From contig CAYYPH010000001.1 of the NCBI GenBank assembly GCA_964473485.1, forward strand, positions 62,001 through 126,000: a DNA stretch of 64,000 nucleotides, read 5' to 3'. Each line of letters starts with the position of its first letter. Position 1 is the first letter of the stretch. The notes below the pieces were generated by a model. That model was not told the DNA's origin. It did not search any database and worked only from the letters and a program-made list of their open reading frames with translations. Both the position numbers and the translations under genes were made by a program. Below, one piece after another: positions 1 through 8,422 of this stretch. Source of the DNA: CAIVAT01 sp964473485. GTDB taxonomy: Bacteria > Bacteroidota > Bacteroidia > Bacteroidales > FEN-979.

Positions 1-579
1 AACCAAGCCTGCGCGGATAAAAATATCGATGTGGCCGCGCTTTCTGAGGAGCTTGAAGAGATTGCCGGACAACCGGCCGACGCCGCGCATAATTTCAAGG
101 AATGGGATCTTGGTTTTTTATGTGATTACATCGTCAATACCCACCACCAGACCGTCGTCAGGCTGTTGCCGCAAGTTTTGACATACACCCGTAAGATCGC
201 TGACGTACACGGTCCGCATCACCCTGAATTGAACCAGATTGCAACTTTGTTTGCACAAATAAATGATGCGCTTATACCGCACCTGAAAAACGAAGAAGAG
301 CTCCTGTTCCCTGCGATCAAGGATTTCATCAAAACCGGATCTTCCGAATCCAGGGAAACCATAAAATCGGAAATAGCCCGGATGAGCAAAGAGCATGAGT
401 TTGCCGGCGATGCCATGGACAGAATAAACAAACTGAGTTCAGGTTATCAGCTTCCGCCGGATGCCTGCAATTCCTATATGGTTGCCTTCAAATTGCTGGA
501 ACAGTTTGAGGATGACCTGCATATCCATGTCCATCTCGAGAATAACATAGTGTACCCCAGGGCGCTGGCATTGGCATAG
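1..579 (+). CDS. ric: RIC/ScdA-type iron-sulfur cluster repair di-iron protein (5' partial)
   Basis: The reading frame is open at the window edge, so this is the C-terminal part of a longer gene. The first ~20 residues (NQACADKNIDVAALSEEL) look like the end of the ScdA N-terminal domain (DUF542). The rest is a hemerythrin-like helical domain with well-spaced His and Glu (NTHHQ, HGPHHPEL, HLKNEEELLFPA, HEFAG, HVHLENNIVYPRA), the pattern of di-iron ligands. The family (RIC/YtfE/ScdA) repairs iron-sulfur clusters damaged by nitric oxide or oxidants in the cytoplasm. A GTG at position 31 is only an internal codon. The gene converges on the minus-strand DsrE pair. Family assignment is firm; the true start lies outside the window. 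Confidence 0.88.
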   Translation, partial: NQACADKNIDVAALSEELEEIAGQPADAAHNFKEWDLGFLCDYIVNTHHQTVVRLLPQVLTYTRKIADVHGPHHPELNQIATLFAQINDALIPHLKNEEELLFPAIKDFIKTGSSESRETIKSEIARMSKEHEFAGDAMDRINKLSSGYQLPPDACNSYMVAFKLLEQFEDDLHIHVHLENNIVYPRALALA

Positions 580-632
580 TCCCGGTTGAAGCGTCCTGAT
601 TTCAGATTTACTTTCCTTTTCGCAAAGCGCTT

Positions 633-986
633 CTAGAAAGTCAGCGTTTTGTCGCTGTCCAGCGTCCATTGCACCAGTTCCTTCATGGTGCTGAGTCCGG
701 CGCCGGCAATGAGCGGCAGATCCTTGATGCCTCTTGCTTCGGCACAGGAACCACAGATTTTAACTTCCCCTCCTTTTAAAAGCACCGATTTGATCATCCT
801 CTCAATATTATAATAACCCTGGGGTGTGTTTTGGTTGGGCAAGGCTGCCGTTGCAGCATCGGCCATCAAGAAAATACGGACTTCGGCGGTTTCATCCTCC
901 TTCTGGATGGTCATGGCCATGCGCAGTGCATTGTAGGCTTTCTCGGTGCCGTATGGGGCATCGTTGATGATAAACAGGATTTTCAT
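633..986 (-). CDS. DsrE/DsrF-like family protein, copy A
   Basis: A 117-residue cytoplasmic protein starting MKILFIINDAPYGTEKAYNA, the typical opening of small DsrE/DsrF-like alpha/beta proteins linked to sulfur transfer or thiol redox. A Cys pair (ICGSCAEARG) near residue 80 is in the usual place for the active Cys. The protein is identical, residue for residue, to the gene at 15983-16336, and most of the DNA is identical too. It lies 20 bp downstream of a second DsrE-like gene and is probably cotranscribed with it. The substrate is unknown; a sulfur-relay or persulfide role is inferred from the family only. Confidence 0.82.
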   Translation of the reverse strand: MKILFIINDAPYGTEKAYNALRMAMTIQKEDETAEVRIFLMADAATAALPNQNTPQGYYNIERMIKSVLLKGGEVKICGSCAEARGIKDLPLIAGAGLSTMKELVQWTLDSDKTLTF

Positions 987-1006
987 GGTTGGATCTTTGA
1001 AGTAAA

Positions 1007-1426
1007 CTAAAATGTAATAACCTTATCAGACCATTTAACTATGTTGTACATGTCCTGCATGGTGGATAACGGGCACATTTCTGAACCCTCCTTTTGTCTG
1101 ATTGTCAGACATGATCCGCATGCAAACACCTTTCCCCAGTTGTCAATAAATCTCCGTATCTGATCTGTCACACTGAACTTCTTTGTATTTAAACGCTCAC
1201 ATTCAACACCTTTTGCCAGCAAAAATACGCGAACCGAATCTCCCTCTATAAGCGCAAAATTCCCGAACCTGAATGCGTTCCAAACCGTTTCAGGATCATT
1301 GGAATAAATGATCATTCCGATTTTCATCCCGGGGGCAGGAACTGGTTTAATACCGGAACCCGGATTTGTTTGGCTGATTCCTGTGAAAGGAAGAAGAATG
1401 ACCAGTAGAAAAAAAAACTGTTTCAT
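1007..1426 (-). CDS. secreted DsrE-like protein, copy A
   Basis: A 139-residue protein with an N-terminal signal peptide (MKQFFFLLVILLPFTGISQ), so it is probably periplasmic. The body resembles DsrE family proteins: an opening strand (KIGMIIYSNDPETVWNAFRFG), a middle VRVFLLAKGVECE segment and a Cys pair (FACGSCLTIR) where the cytoplasmic neighbour has CGSC. It is the first gene of a two-gene minus-strand unit. A -7-like CAAAAGTA (complement of TAnnTTTG) lies upstream at 1454-1461. A near copy is at 16364-16783. A paired periplasmic and cytoplasmic DsrE arrangement suggests sulfur or thiol trafficking; this is inference. Confidence 0.75.
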   Translation of the reverse strand: MKQFFFLLVILLPFTGISQTNPGSGIKPVPAPGMKIGMIIYSNDPETVWNAFRFGNFALIEGDSVRVFLLAKGVECERLNTKKFSVTDQIRRFIDNWGKVFACGSCLTIRQKEGSEMCPLSTMQDMYNIVKWSDKVITF

Positions 1427-1453
1427 GATTTCGTTTTAGAATGATACATCTTC

Positions 1454-1461
1454 CAAAAGTA
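1454..1461 (-). promoter_or_regulatory. -7 box of the DsrE pair, copy A
   Basis: CAAAAGTA is the complement of a Bacteroidota -7 element TAnnTTTG, placed 28 bp before the start codon at 1426. The equivalent element of the second copy (CAAAGATA) is at 16811-16818. No clear -33 TTG was seen. Confidence 0.4.
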
Positions 1462-1522
1462 AGCAAATAGAAAGAACGGGAATGGGTATATTTGGGATGG
1501 ATAAAAAAATCTAATAAAATAC

Positions 1523-1554
1523 TTGCATTCTTGAAATAATTATCAGTATATTTG
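1523..1554 (+). promoter_or_regulatory. Bacteroidota-type promoter of the first tetR gene
   Basis: TTG at 1523-1525, a 21-bp spacer and TATATTTG at 1547-1554 match the phylum's -33/-7 pattern (TTG, TAnnTTTG). The predicted transcript start at about 1561 falls inside the palindrome at 1559-1570, so a bound repressor would block initiation. Confidence 0.6.
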
Positions 1555-1558
1555 CAGA

Positions 1559-1570
1559 GTGAATATTCAC
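1559..1570. promoter_or_regulatory. TetR-type operator, copy 1
   Basis: GTGAATATTCAC is a perfect 12-bp palindrome just after the -7 box of the first tetR gene. The same 12 bp recur at 2251-2262 before the second tetR gene, and a one-mismatch form (GTAAATATTCAC) covers 2874-2885 at the start of the tolC-like gene. Recurrence before regulators of an efflux operon supports an autoregulatory operator. Confidence 0.65.
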
Positions 1571-1614
1571 ATACTTCTTTGATTCGTAAAACACCATGAG
1601 TAATATTAATTCAA

Positions 1615-2202
1615 ATGAGCACGGAATTATCTGAACGGCAATTAGAAATTGTAGAAGCAGCCAGCAAAATACTTACCTCCTCAGGGGTTGGCGGATTGAC
1701 TATTAAAAATCTGGCGAAGGAGATGAAATTCTCTGAAAGCGCTATTTACAGGCATTTTACCAGCAAAGAGGAAATTGTCATTGCATTGCTGAACTTTCTG
1801 GCCGAAAGCATTGATCTGCGGTTATCGGATATTGCCGGTTCATCAGATCCTAAAGAAAAACTCATCGCCATGTTCAGGGAACAATTCAGATTTTTTAATT
1901 TAAATCCTCATTATGTGGTAGCTGTTTTCTCAGATGGACTGATGGAAGAGACGCAACGCATCAATGAGGCCATTCTTAAACTGATTAACGTAAAAATAAA
2001 ACACCTGATGCCCGTCATCATGGAGGGACAACAAAAAGGAGTTTTTACCAATGCCATCACCACCGACGAACTGGTACATATTGTCATGGGAACATTCAAA
2101 CTTCAAATGTTTAAATGGAGAATCGCTGATTTTCAATTTGATATAATAAGGAATGGAGAAAATATGCTCCAATCTATACTTACCTTGATCAGTAGAAAAT
2201 AA
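1615..2202 (+). CDS. TetR/AcrR family repressor, first of two
   Basis: A 195-residue regulator. Residues ~8-55 form a TetR-type helix-turn-helix (SGVGGLTIKNLAKEMKFSESAIYRHFTSKEEIV), followed by an all-helical ligand domain of normal length. The ATG at 1595 is out of frame and stops soon, so 1615 is the start. It opens a plus-strand run of second tetR, tolC, adaptor and RND pump, so it most likely represses that efflux operon and itself through GTGAATATTCAC. The ligand is not predictable from sequence. Confidence 0.88.
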   Translation: MSTELSERQLEIVEAASKILTSSGVGGLTIKNLAKEMKFSESAIYRHFTSKEEIVIALLNFLAESIDLRLSDIAGSSDPKEKLIAMFREQFRFFNLNPHYVVAVFSDGLMEETQRINEAILKLINVKIKHLMPVIMEGQQKGVFTNAITTDELVHIVMGTFKLQMFKWRIADFQFDIIRNGENMLQSILTLISRK

Positions 2203-2250
2203 CGCGGAGAATCAAGATGGAAAAATGATTTTTTTTCATCATAAAAGTAA

Positions 2251-2262
2251 GTGAATATTCAC
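2251..2262. promoter_or_regulatory. TetR-type operator, copy 2
   Basis: A second perfect GTGAATATTCAC, 14 bp before the ATG of the second tetR gene. The spacing to the start differs from copy 1, so it may act on a separate promoter or a very short leader. No good TAnnTTTG box was recognised just upstream. Confidence 0.6.
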
Positions 2263-2275
2263 AAATATAACCGCA

Positions 2276-2827
2276 ATGAATGCGCAAAACACAAGTATGG
2301 TTGAAGCTGCCGGCCGCATCATTAACCGATCGGGTGTCAAAGCGTTGACAATTGAAGAAATGTCGCATGAAATGGGGATAGACACTGATCAACTTTGGTT
2401 TTACTTTAAGAAAGAGGATGACATACTGTTGCTGCTTATGCACAGCCTGGAAAGTGAGATTAAGCAATTTGTCAAGGATGCAAATACAAGGGATTTGTCG
2501 TCAGAGAAGGAATTACAGATCCTTTTTGCAAGCCTGATTGATCTTTTCGGACATAAACCGTATTACTTGTCTATCATTTTTTCCCCAGAAATGGCAGAAA
2601 AAAATCCAGCCATTCAGGAAGTTTTGCAAAGAATAAGAAAAACAGCAAAGGAGCATCTGGTGAAGATTATTAATCAAGGCAAGAGAGACAAAATTTCTCA
2701 AACAAAGCAAACATCCAAACACTTGGCAAATAAAATTTTAGGAAGCTTTCGGGCGCTAATGAACGAACAGCGGGTCATTGACAACATGGTCCGGGACATT
2801 GAGGTTTTAAAGAAAACGCATGATTAG
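2276..2827 (+). CDS. TetR/AcrR-like regulator, second of two
   Basis: A 183-residue protein with an N-terminal TetR-like HTH (SGVKALTIEEMSHEMGIDTDQLWFYFKKEDDILL). The recognition helix is less typical than in the first regulator (DQLWFYF instead of the usual AIYRHF). The C-terminal part is helical and Lys-rich. It sits 40 bp before the tolC-like gene. Two adjacent diverged TetR paralogues with the same operator suggest overlapping control or dimer exchange, which is inference. It could also be an anti-repressor if the altered helix no longer binds DNA. Confidence 0.8.
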   Translation: MNAQNTSMVEAAGRIINRSGVKALTIEEMSHEMGIDTDQLWFYFKKEDDILLLLMHSLESEIKQFVKDANTRDLSSEKELQILFASLIDLFGHKPYYLSIIFSPEMAEKNPAIQEVLQRIRKTAKEHLVKIINQGKRDKISQTKQTSKHLANKILGSFRALMNEQRVIDNMVRDIEVLKKTHD

Positions 2828-2867
2828 TAGTATGATAACAGAGTTGTAATAAAAAATTTAACACATT

Positions 2868-4196
2868 ATGTTGGTAAATATTCACAAACACAAATTCATT
2901 CTGCTGCTCTCCCTGACAGCATTCCTTGCCACTACCGCACAAAGCCAGGTGTGGACCTTACAACAGTGCATTGATACTGCCCTGGTGCACAACAAGAGTT
3001 TGCAAATCAGCCGGAATTCAAGGGAGGTGGGTGAGCAAAGGCACAAAGAGGCACAGGCAAACTTAATTCCCAAAATTAATGTCAATGCCGACTACCGCTA
3101 CTATACCAATCTGCCTTATCAGTTCATGCCGTTGTCGGCCTTTGGGGGACCCGATGGACAGTTTAAGGAGGTGCAATTTGGCGTGCCGCATAACATCAAT
3201 GCCAATTTGCAACTTACAGTTCCGGTTTATAACCCATTGGTTTATGGAGCCATCCAGTCAACGAAGATCGGAAGCGAAATCAGTGGATTGCAGGTACAGA
3301 AAACAACGGAACAGATTTTTTATGAAATATCCAATTTGTACTATAATGCACAGATTCTTAAGAGCCAGCATGCCTTCATCGACAGTAACCTTACAAATAA
3401 TCGAAAATTGCTAACGAATCTGCAATTGCTCAAAGAACAATTGCTTGTAAAAGGCGCTGATGTAAGCAAGGTACAGTTGCAGATTGATCAACTGATCAAC
3501 CAGGGTGAAATGACTGGCAATAAATACGAACAGGTCGTCAATGCCTTGAAATTCACCATGGGTATATCAGGGGAACAGTATCTCGGGGTTGAACCGCTCT
3601 CCTCATACCATCCTGAAAACAGGGAATATCAAAGCGAATCAACCATTGATATCCGTCTTTCGGAAACACAATCGAGGCTGCTGGACAGCGAACTCAGAAC
3701 ATTGAAGAATTCGCAACTCCCCTCCCTGTCGTTATATGGCGCCTTTGGAGCTACCGGCTTCGGGTATGACAAACAACCCAATGAGTTTCTGAAATTTTAT
3801 CCCATCGGATATGCCGGCCTTCAATTGACCTATCCACTGTTTAACGGGACGGTCACAAAGCGGAAAATCAATCAGAAGAAACTGGAGGTCAGGAACAGCG
3901 AACTCCAGCAGCGCTTAATCGCCGAGCAAACCACAATGCAGATTGACAACGCCCGACAGCAACGGCTGGTCGCACAACATTCAGTTGAAACGACCCGCTC
4001 ACAAATAGCGCTTGGACAGTCTGTTTACGGGCAAACGATTTTGCAGCAGGCCCAAGGCACGGCAGGTCTTCCGGACGTTCTGCTGGCTGACAATGCCTTG
4101 CGCGAAGCTCAGCAAAATTATCTGTTGGCGGTGGTTGAATATCTGAAGGCTGATCTGGAATTAAAAAAACTAACAGGAAACATTTTAAATAAATAA
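2868..4196 (+). CDS. TolC-like outer membrane efflux protein
   Basis: A 442-residue outer-membrane channel with signal peptide (FILLLSLTAFLATTAQSQ) and two outer-membrane-efflux-protein repeats rich in long amphipathic helices (WTLQQCIDTALVHNKSLQISRNS and REAQQNYLLAVVEYLKADLELKKLTG, both typical of the family). It forms the outer-membrane exit duct of the tripartite pump encoded with the next two genes; the adaptor ATG follows 3 bp after its stop. A one-mismatch form of the TetR palindrome overlaps codons 3-6. Confidence 0.92.
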   Translation: MLVNIHKHKFILLLSLTAFLATTAQSQVWTLQQCIDTALVHNKSLQISRNSREVGEQRHKEAQANLIPKINVNADYRYYTNLPYQFMPLSAFGGPDGQFKEVQFGVPHNINANLQLTVPVYNPLVYGAIQSTKIGSEISGLQVQKTTEQIFYEISNLYYNAQILKSQHAFIDSNLTNNRKLLTNLQLLKEQLLVKGADVSKVQLQIDQLINQGEMTGNKYEQVVNALKFTMGISGEQYLGVEPLSSYHPENREYQSESTIDIRLSETQSRLLDSELRTLKNSQLPSLSLYGAFGATGFGYDKQPNEFLKFYPIGYAGLQLTYPLFNGTVTKRKINQKKLEVRNSELQQRLIAEQTTMQIDNARQQRLVAQHSVETTRSQIALGQSVYGQTILQQAQGTAGLPDVLLADNALREAQQNYLLAVVEYLKADLELKKLTGNILNK

Positions 4197-4199
4197 CCA

Positions 4200-5249
4200 A
4201 TGAAAAAAGCGCTTTATATCATCATCCCAATCCTGCTGTTCGCCATCGTGGCGATTCGTTTACTGAATAATAAGGAAACAGCCCGGCAAAGAATTTATCA
4301 AAACAACAAGGAAGAAGCCGTCAATGTGAAGGCCGACACCCTGCATCCGGAAAATGCTGGCGCTGATTATTCGTTTTCCGGCGCCTTTGAACCGTATAAG
4401 GAGACGAAACTCAGCGCTGAAATCCAGGGGAAGATCAATGCCATTCTGGTAGATGCAGGAAGCCACGTAAGAAAGGGACAACCCATATTACAACTCGATA
4501 ACTCATTGCTGAAACTGCAACTTCAGTCAGTCGCAGTTCAAATCGAAGGCCTGGAGGCGGATGTGAAGCGTTATACGATCCTCACAAATGCCGACGCCGT
4601 TCAGGGAGTGCTCCTCGAGAAAGCGGAACTTGGTTTGAAATCTGCCAGGGTTCAACGTAACACCTTATTGGAGCAGATCAGCAAAACAACCATAACCGCG
4701 CCGTTTGATGGAATAGTAACTGCAAAACTGACCGAGGCAGGCGCATTTGCAGCCCCGGGCGTACCGTTGCTTCAAATCACAGATATATCCCAACTGAAAT
4801 TTACTGTATCGGTTCCCGAAGCGGATTTGAATTTGTTTAACAGCGACCGTTCCTATGAAGTGGTTGCCGATGCTTTTCCCGAGATCGCACTCGCGGGTAA
4901 AGCAACTTTGATTGGTAGCAGGGCCAATGTGGGCGGCAGTTTCCCGGTGCAGTTCACGGTGAAAAATACCCCGGGATTAACAATCAAAGCCGGAATGTTT
5001 GGCAGCGTGATTTTATCAGAAGCGAAAGGCGGTAAAAGCATGATTATCCCGGCTTCTGCCATTGTCGGGTCATCCCTTCATCCGCAGGTTTACCTGATTC
5101 AAAATGGCAAAGCCGTCATTAAAGAGATCACCGTATCAGCGCGAATGAAAAACAAAGCAGTGGTAAGCACCGGATTAACAGAAGGCGATATAATGATCAC
5201 CGGTGGGTTCATCAACCTTTTTGATGGCGCCAATGTCAACGTTCAATAA
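4200..5249 (+). CDS. RND efflux periplasmic adaptor (membrane fusion protein)
   Basis: A 349-residue HlyD/AcrA-type adaptor. Residues 1-20 are a hydrophobic anchor without a clear lipobox. The biotinyl-lipoyl halves (SAEIQGKINAILVDAGSHVRKGQPILQLD and TITAPFDGIVTAKLTEAGAFAAPG in part) flank a short helical hairpin, followed by beta-barrel and membrane-proximal domains (LTEGDIMITGGFINLFDGANV). It couples the TolC-like channel to the RND pump; the pump gene starts 11 bp downstream. Function is secure by family and context; the exported substrate is not known. Confidence 0.92.
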   Translation: MKKALYIIIPILLFAIVAIRLLNNKETARQRIYQNNKEEAVNVKADTLHPENAGADYSFSGAFEPYKETKLSAEIQGKINAILVDAGSHVRKGQPILQLDNSLLKLQLQSVAVQIEGLEADVKRYTILTNADAVQGVLLEKAELGLKSARVQRNTLLEQISKTTITAPFDGIVTAKLTEAGAFAAPGVPLLQITDISQLKFTVSVPEADLNLFNSDRSYEVVADAFPEIALAGKATLIGSRANVGGSFPVQFTVKNTPGLTIKAGMFGSVILSEAKGGKSMIIPASAIVGSSLHPQVYLIQNGKAVIKEITVSARMKNKAVVSTGLTEGDIMITGGFINLFDGANVNVQ

Positions 5250-5260
5250 ACCAGCGAGCC

Positions 5261-8200
5261 ATGAATATCACACAAATATCAATCAACCGTCCTTCGCTGA
5301 TCATCGTGCTTTTCAGCGTGTTAACCTTACTGGGGATCATCGGTTATAAAAACCTGAGTTATGAATTGCTTCCCGACTTCAACCAGCCGGTCGTGGTCAT
5401 TAAGACCGTTTATCCCGGAGCAGAACCCAATGAAGTAGAAACATCTGTTTCCAGAAAAATAGAGGACGCTTTGTCGAATCTTGAAGGGGTTGATTACCTG
5501 GAAACGAAGTCGATGCCCAATGCTTCCATCATTATTGCGAACCTGAAATACGGCACAAACCTGAACACTGCCATGCAGGATGCACAGCGCTACATCGATA
5601 ATATCCGCAAGGATTTACCTGCCGATATTTTAAGTCCGGTGATGAGCAAGGTTTCGCCAAATGACTTACCCATTATTTCGATCAGCGCTAAAAGCAATCT
5701 GCCTGCCACTGAATTTTATCAGAAGATGAAGGATGAATTCCTGCCACAAATCCAGCAATTGAAAGGGGTGGCCGAAATCACGCTTTTAGGTGGCGAAGAG
5801 CGGGAAATTCAGGTTAAGGTCAATCAGGAGAAATTGAAATTCTACAAAATCTCGCTTTTTCAGGTTGTTGAGGCCATCAATCATTCAGGTTTAGACATAC
5901 CGGCGGGGAAAGTGCAAACCGATAACGAAAATAATTCAGTTCGTTTAACCGGGAAATTCGCAACTACCAGTGATATTATGAACGTGCAGGTAGCCATGCC
6001 GGTTCCGGGCAATCCGGTGTATGTAAAAGATGTTGCCGCCGTGATCGATGGCATTAAGGAGATGACCTCCGTGAGCCGGTTTAATGGAGCCAACGGAATA
6101 GGCCTATTATTGAAGAAGCAAGGAGACGCCAATGCCGTTGAGGTGTCAAAACTCGTACGGGAAAAAATCAAAGACATTGAAGGGCAAAACGAGCAGTCGG
6201 GCGTGAAATTTACGATTGCTGACGATTCGACCGACAAGACCATTGCGGCCGTTAATTCTGTGGTATTCGACCTTACCCTGGCAGTCATCCTGGTTTCGCT
6301 GGTGATGCTATTGTTTTTAAGAAGTTACAGAAACTCTCTCATCGTATTAATTGCAATACCAACGTCGCTGGTTACCGCCTTTGCCATGATGTGGTTGCTG
6401 GGATTCACCCTGAACCTGATGACCCTGCTTGCCATGTCGTTAATCATTGGCATTCTGGTGGATGATGCCACTGTGGTTTTAGAAAACATCCAGCGGCATC
6501 TGGACATGGGAAAAGAAAAGCGCATAGCGGCCATGGATGGTCGTATGGAGATCGGGTTCTCTGCGCTGTCAATCACCCTGGTTGATGTGGTGGTGTTCCT
6601 GCCCATCCTGTTCCTGCAGGTTTTTGTGGCCGATATGCTGAAACAATTTTCGATCGTTGTCATTACCTCCACGTTGACCAGCTTATTGGTAGGATTTACG
6701 TTAACGCCCTGGCTGGCTTCCCGGATAGGAAAGAAGGAAGATCTGCAACCTACAAACTTCCTGAACCGCTTCCTGCTTTGGTTTGAGCGCCAATTGCAGC
6801 AATTCATTGAATGGTATGGCAAACAACTGGAATGGGTCTTCAACCATAAACTCATTTTTACCGGCTTTGTCATTTTTTTGCTGGTATTGACCGGTGTCAT
6901 GATGAAACAAGGCATTGTTGGCAAGGAGATGATGTCAACAGGCGATCAAGGTAAATTCAGGATGAACCTGGAATTCGACAAAACGACAACTGTTCAGCAA
7001 AACAACATCATTTCGAACAAGATCGAGAATTTCATTTTACAGCAGCCTGAAGTGTCAAGCCTCTTCAGCAACATTGCCGGTCCAAGCACCGGAATCGGAA
7101 GCCTGGGAGTAGGCTCATTTAACCTAACGGAATTCACCATTCAGCTAAAGCCGGAAGAAGACCGGGATATAAGCACCGAGGCCTATATGAAATCGCTTCG
7201 CGAAGAACTGAAAAGGTTATTCCCGGGCGTTAATTTTTCAATGGCCGTGCTGGGATTGCTTCCGAAAGCATCGCCCATAAAAATCACTTTGAGCGGAAAA
7301 AATCCGGATCAGGTATTAAAAACCGGGGCCGAACTGAAATCGATCATTGAAAAAATTCCCGGTGCCGATAATGTCAATCTCTCGGTTGAAGAAGGAAATC
7401 CCGAATACAAGGTGAATCCTGATAAGGATAAAATGCAGAGTTTGGGATTAACTACTGCTTATGTGGGATTGAATTTAAGAACAGCTTTTACAGGAAATGA
7501 TGACGCCACATTAACCGAGCATGGCGTTGAATATCCGGTTAGAATCTGGTTAGACGATTTCGACCGGAAAAATTTTGAAGATGTGCAACGTCTTGCCATT
7601 GTCAACCCTCAGAACATACCGGTTGAAGTGTCTCAATTTGCGGCAGTGAAGCAGGATAATTCACCCTCATTGCTCGAAAGGTTAGACCGTCAGCCCTCGG
7701 TGACCCTTACTGCCGAATCGTTTGGACGGCCTTCGGGCACGTTGGCCGACGATGTAATCAGCTATCTTAAAACAAAACCACTACCTGCGGATGTGAAACT
7801 AACCTGGGGTGGCGACATTAAAACCCAAAATGAAAGTTTCGGGGCACTCGGTTCAGTGCTGCTCATTTCGTTTCTGTTGATTTACCTGATTATGGTAGCG
7901 CTTTATGACAATTACATATATCCGTTTGTGGCTTTGTTTTCGATTCCGGTTGCATCAATAGGGGCGTTTCTGGCCTTAAATCTATCACTGAACGATTTAA
8001 CCCTGTTTGCGCAACTTGGGTTAATCATGCTCATGGGGTTAGTAACAAAAAATGCAATTCTCATCGTTGATTTCACCAATCAGCTCAAATCGCAAGGCAA
8101 ACATTTTAAGGAGGCTTTAATCATTGCAGGGAAAGAGCGTATGCGGCCCATACTCATGACGACGCTATCGATGGTGATCGGCATGTTGCCCATCGCCCTG

Positions 8201-8356
8201 GCAAAAGGGACAGCCAGCGAATGGAAAAACGGACTGGCCTGGGTCATCATCGGCGGACTGCTGTCATCCCTGATCCTGACGGTCTATCTGGTACCCATGG
8301 TGTATTACGTGGTAGATACTTTAAAAGAAAAGCTAGCTAAAAGAACTGCGGAATAA
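5261..8356 (+). CDS. RND family efflux pump inner membrane permease
   Basis: A 1031-residue AcrB/HAE1-type proton antiporter of full length, with an N-terminal membrane helix, a large periplasmic porter domain, helices 2-6, a second porter domain and helices 8-12. The proton-relay pair is present in helix 4 (GILVDDATVVLEN). A second relay-like region is LMGLVTKNAILIVDF. It completes a tetR-tetR-tolC-adaptor-pump operon. Likely substrates are lipophilic toxins, but the adjacent inositol-lipid genes allow the idea that it responds to envelope lipids. Confidence 0.93.
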   Translation: MNITQISINRPSLIIVLFSVLTLLGIIGYKNLSYELLPDFNQPVVVIKTVYPGAEPNEVETSVSRKIEDALSNLEGVDYLETKSMPNASIIIANLKYGTNLNTAMQDAQRYIDNIRKDLPADILSPVMSKVSPNDLPIISISAKSNLPATEFYQKMKDEFLPQIQQLKGVAEITLLGGEEREIQVKVNQEKLKFYKISLFQVVEAINHSGLDIPAGKVQTDNENNSVRLTGKFATTSDIMNVQVAMPVPGNPVYVKDVAAVIDGIKEMTSVSRFNGANGIGLLLKKQGDANAVEVSKLVREKIKDIEGQNEQSGVKFTIADDSTDKTIAAVNSVVFDLTLAVILVSLVMLLFLRSYRNSLIVLIAIPTSLVTAFAMMWLLGFTLNLMTLLAMSLIIGILVDDATVVLENIQRHLDMGKEKRIAAMDGRMEIGFSALSITLVDVVVFLPILFLQVFVADMLKQFSIVVITSTLTSLLVGFTLTPWLASRIGKKEDLQPTNFLNRFLLWFERQLQQFIEWYGKQLEWVFNHKLIFTGFVIFLLVLTGVMMKQGIVGKEMMSTGDQGKFRMNLEFDKTTTVQQNNIISNKIENFILQQPEVSSLFSNIAGPSTGIGSLGVGSFNLTEFTIQLKPEEDRDISTEAYMKSLREELKRLFPGVNFSMAVLGLLPKASPIKITLSGKNPDQVLKTGAELKSIIEKIPGADNVNLSVEEGNPEYKVNPDKDKMQSLGLTTAYVGLNLRTAFTGNDDATLTEHGVEYPVRIWLDDFDRKNFEDVQRLAIVNPQNIPVEVSQFAAVKQDNSPSLLERLDRQPSVTLTAESFGRPSGTLADDVISYLKTKPLPADVKLTWGGDIKTQNESFGALGSVLLISFLLIYLIMVALYDNYIYPFVALFSIPVASIGAFLALNLSLNDLTLFAQLGLIMLMGLVTKNAILIVDFTNQLKSQGKHFKEALIIAGKERMRPILMTTLSMVIGMLPIALAKGTASEWKNGLAWVIIGGLLSSLILTVYLVPMVYYVVDTLKEKLAKRTAE

Positions 8357-8422
8357 CGGCAATGCCACGATCAGCGGGTTATCCGTGAATAATTACCAGG
8401 ATGTTCGAATTACTGTAAAAAA

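Larger units (their letters stand above)
591..1428. repeat. direct repeat of the DsrE pair, copy A
   Basis: This block matches 15941-16785 in the same orientation, 15.35 kb away. Two tracts are perfectly identical (617-953 and 1071-1247 here); the sequence between and around them differs at many positions, mostly silent inside genes. No inverted repeats, target-site duplication or transposase flank it. Confidence 0.9.
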
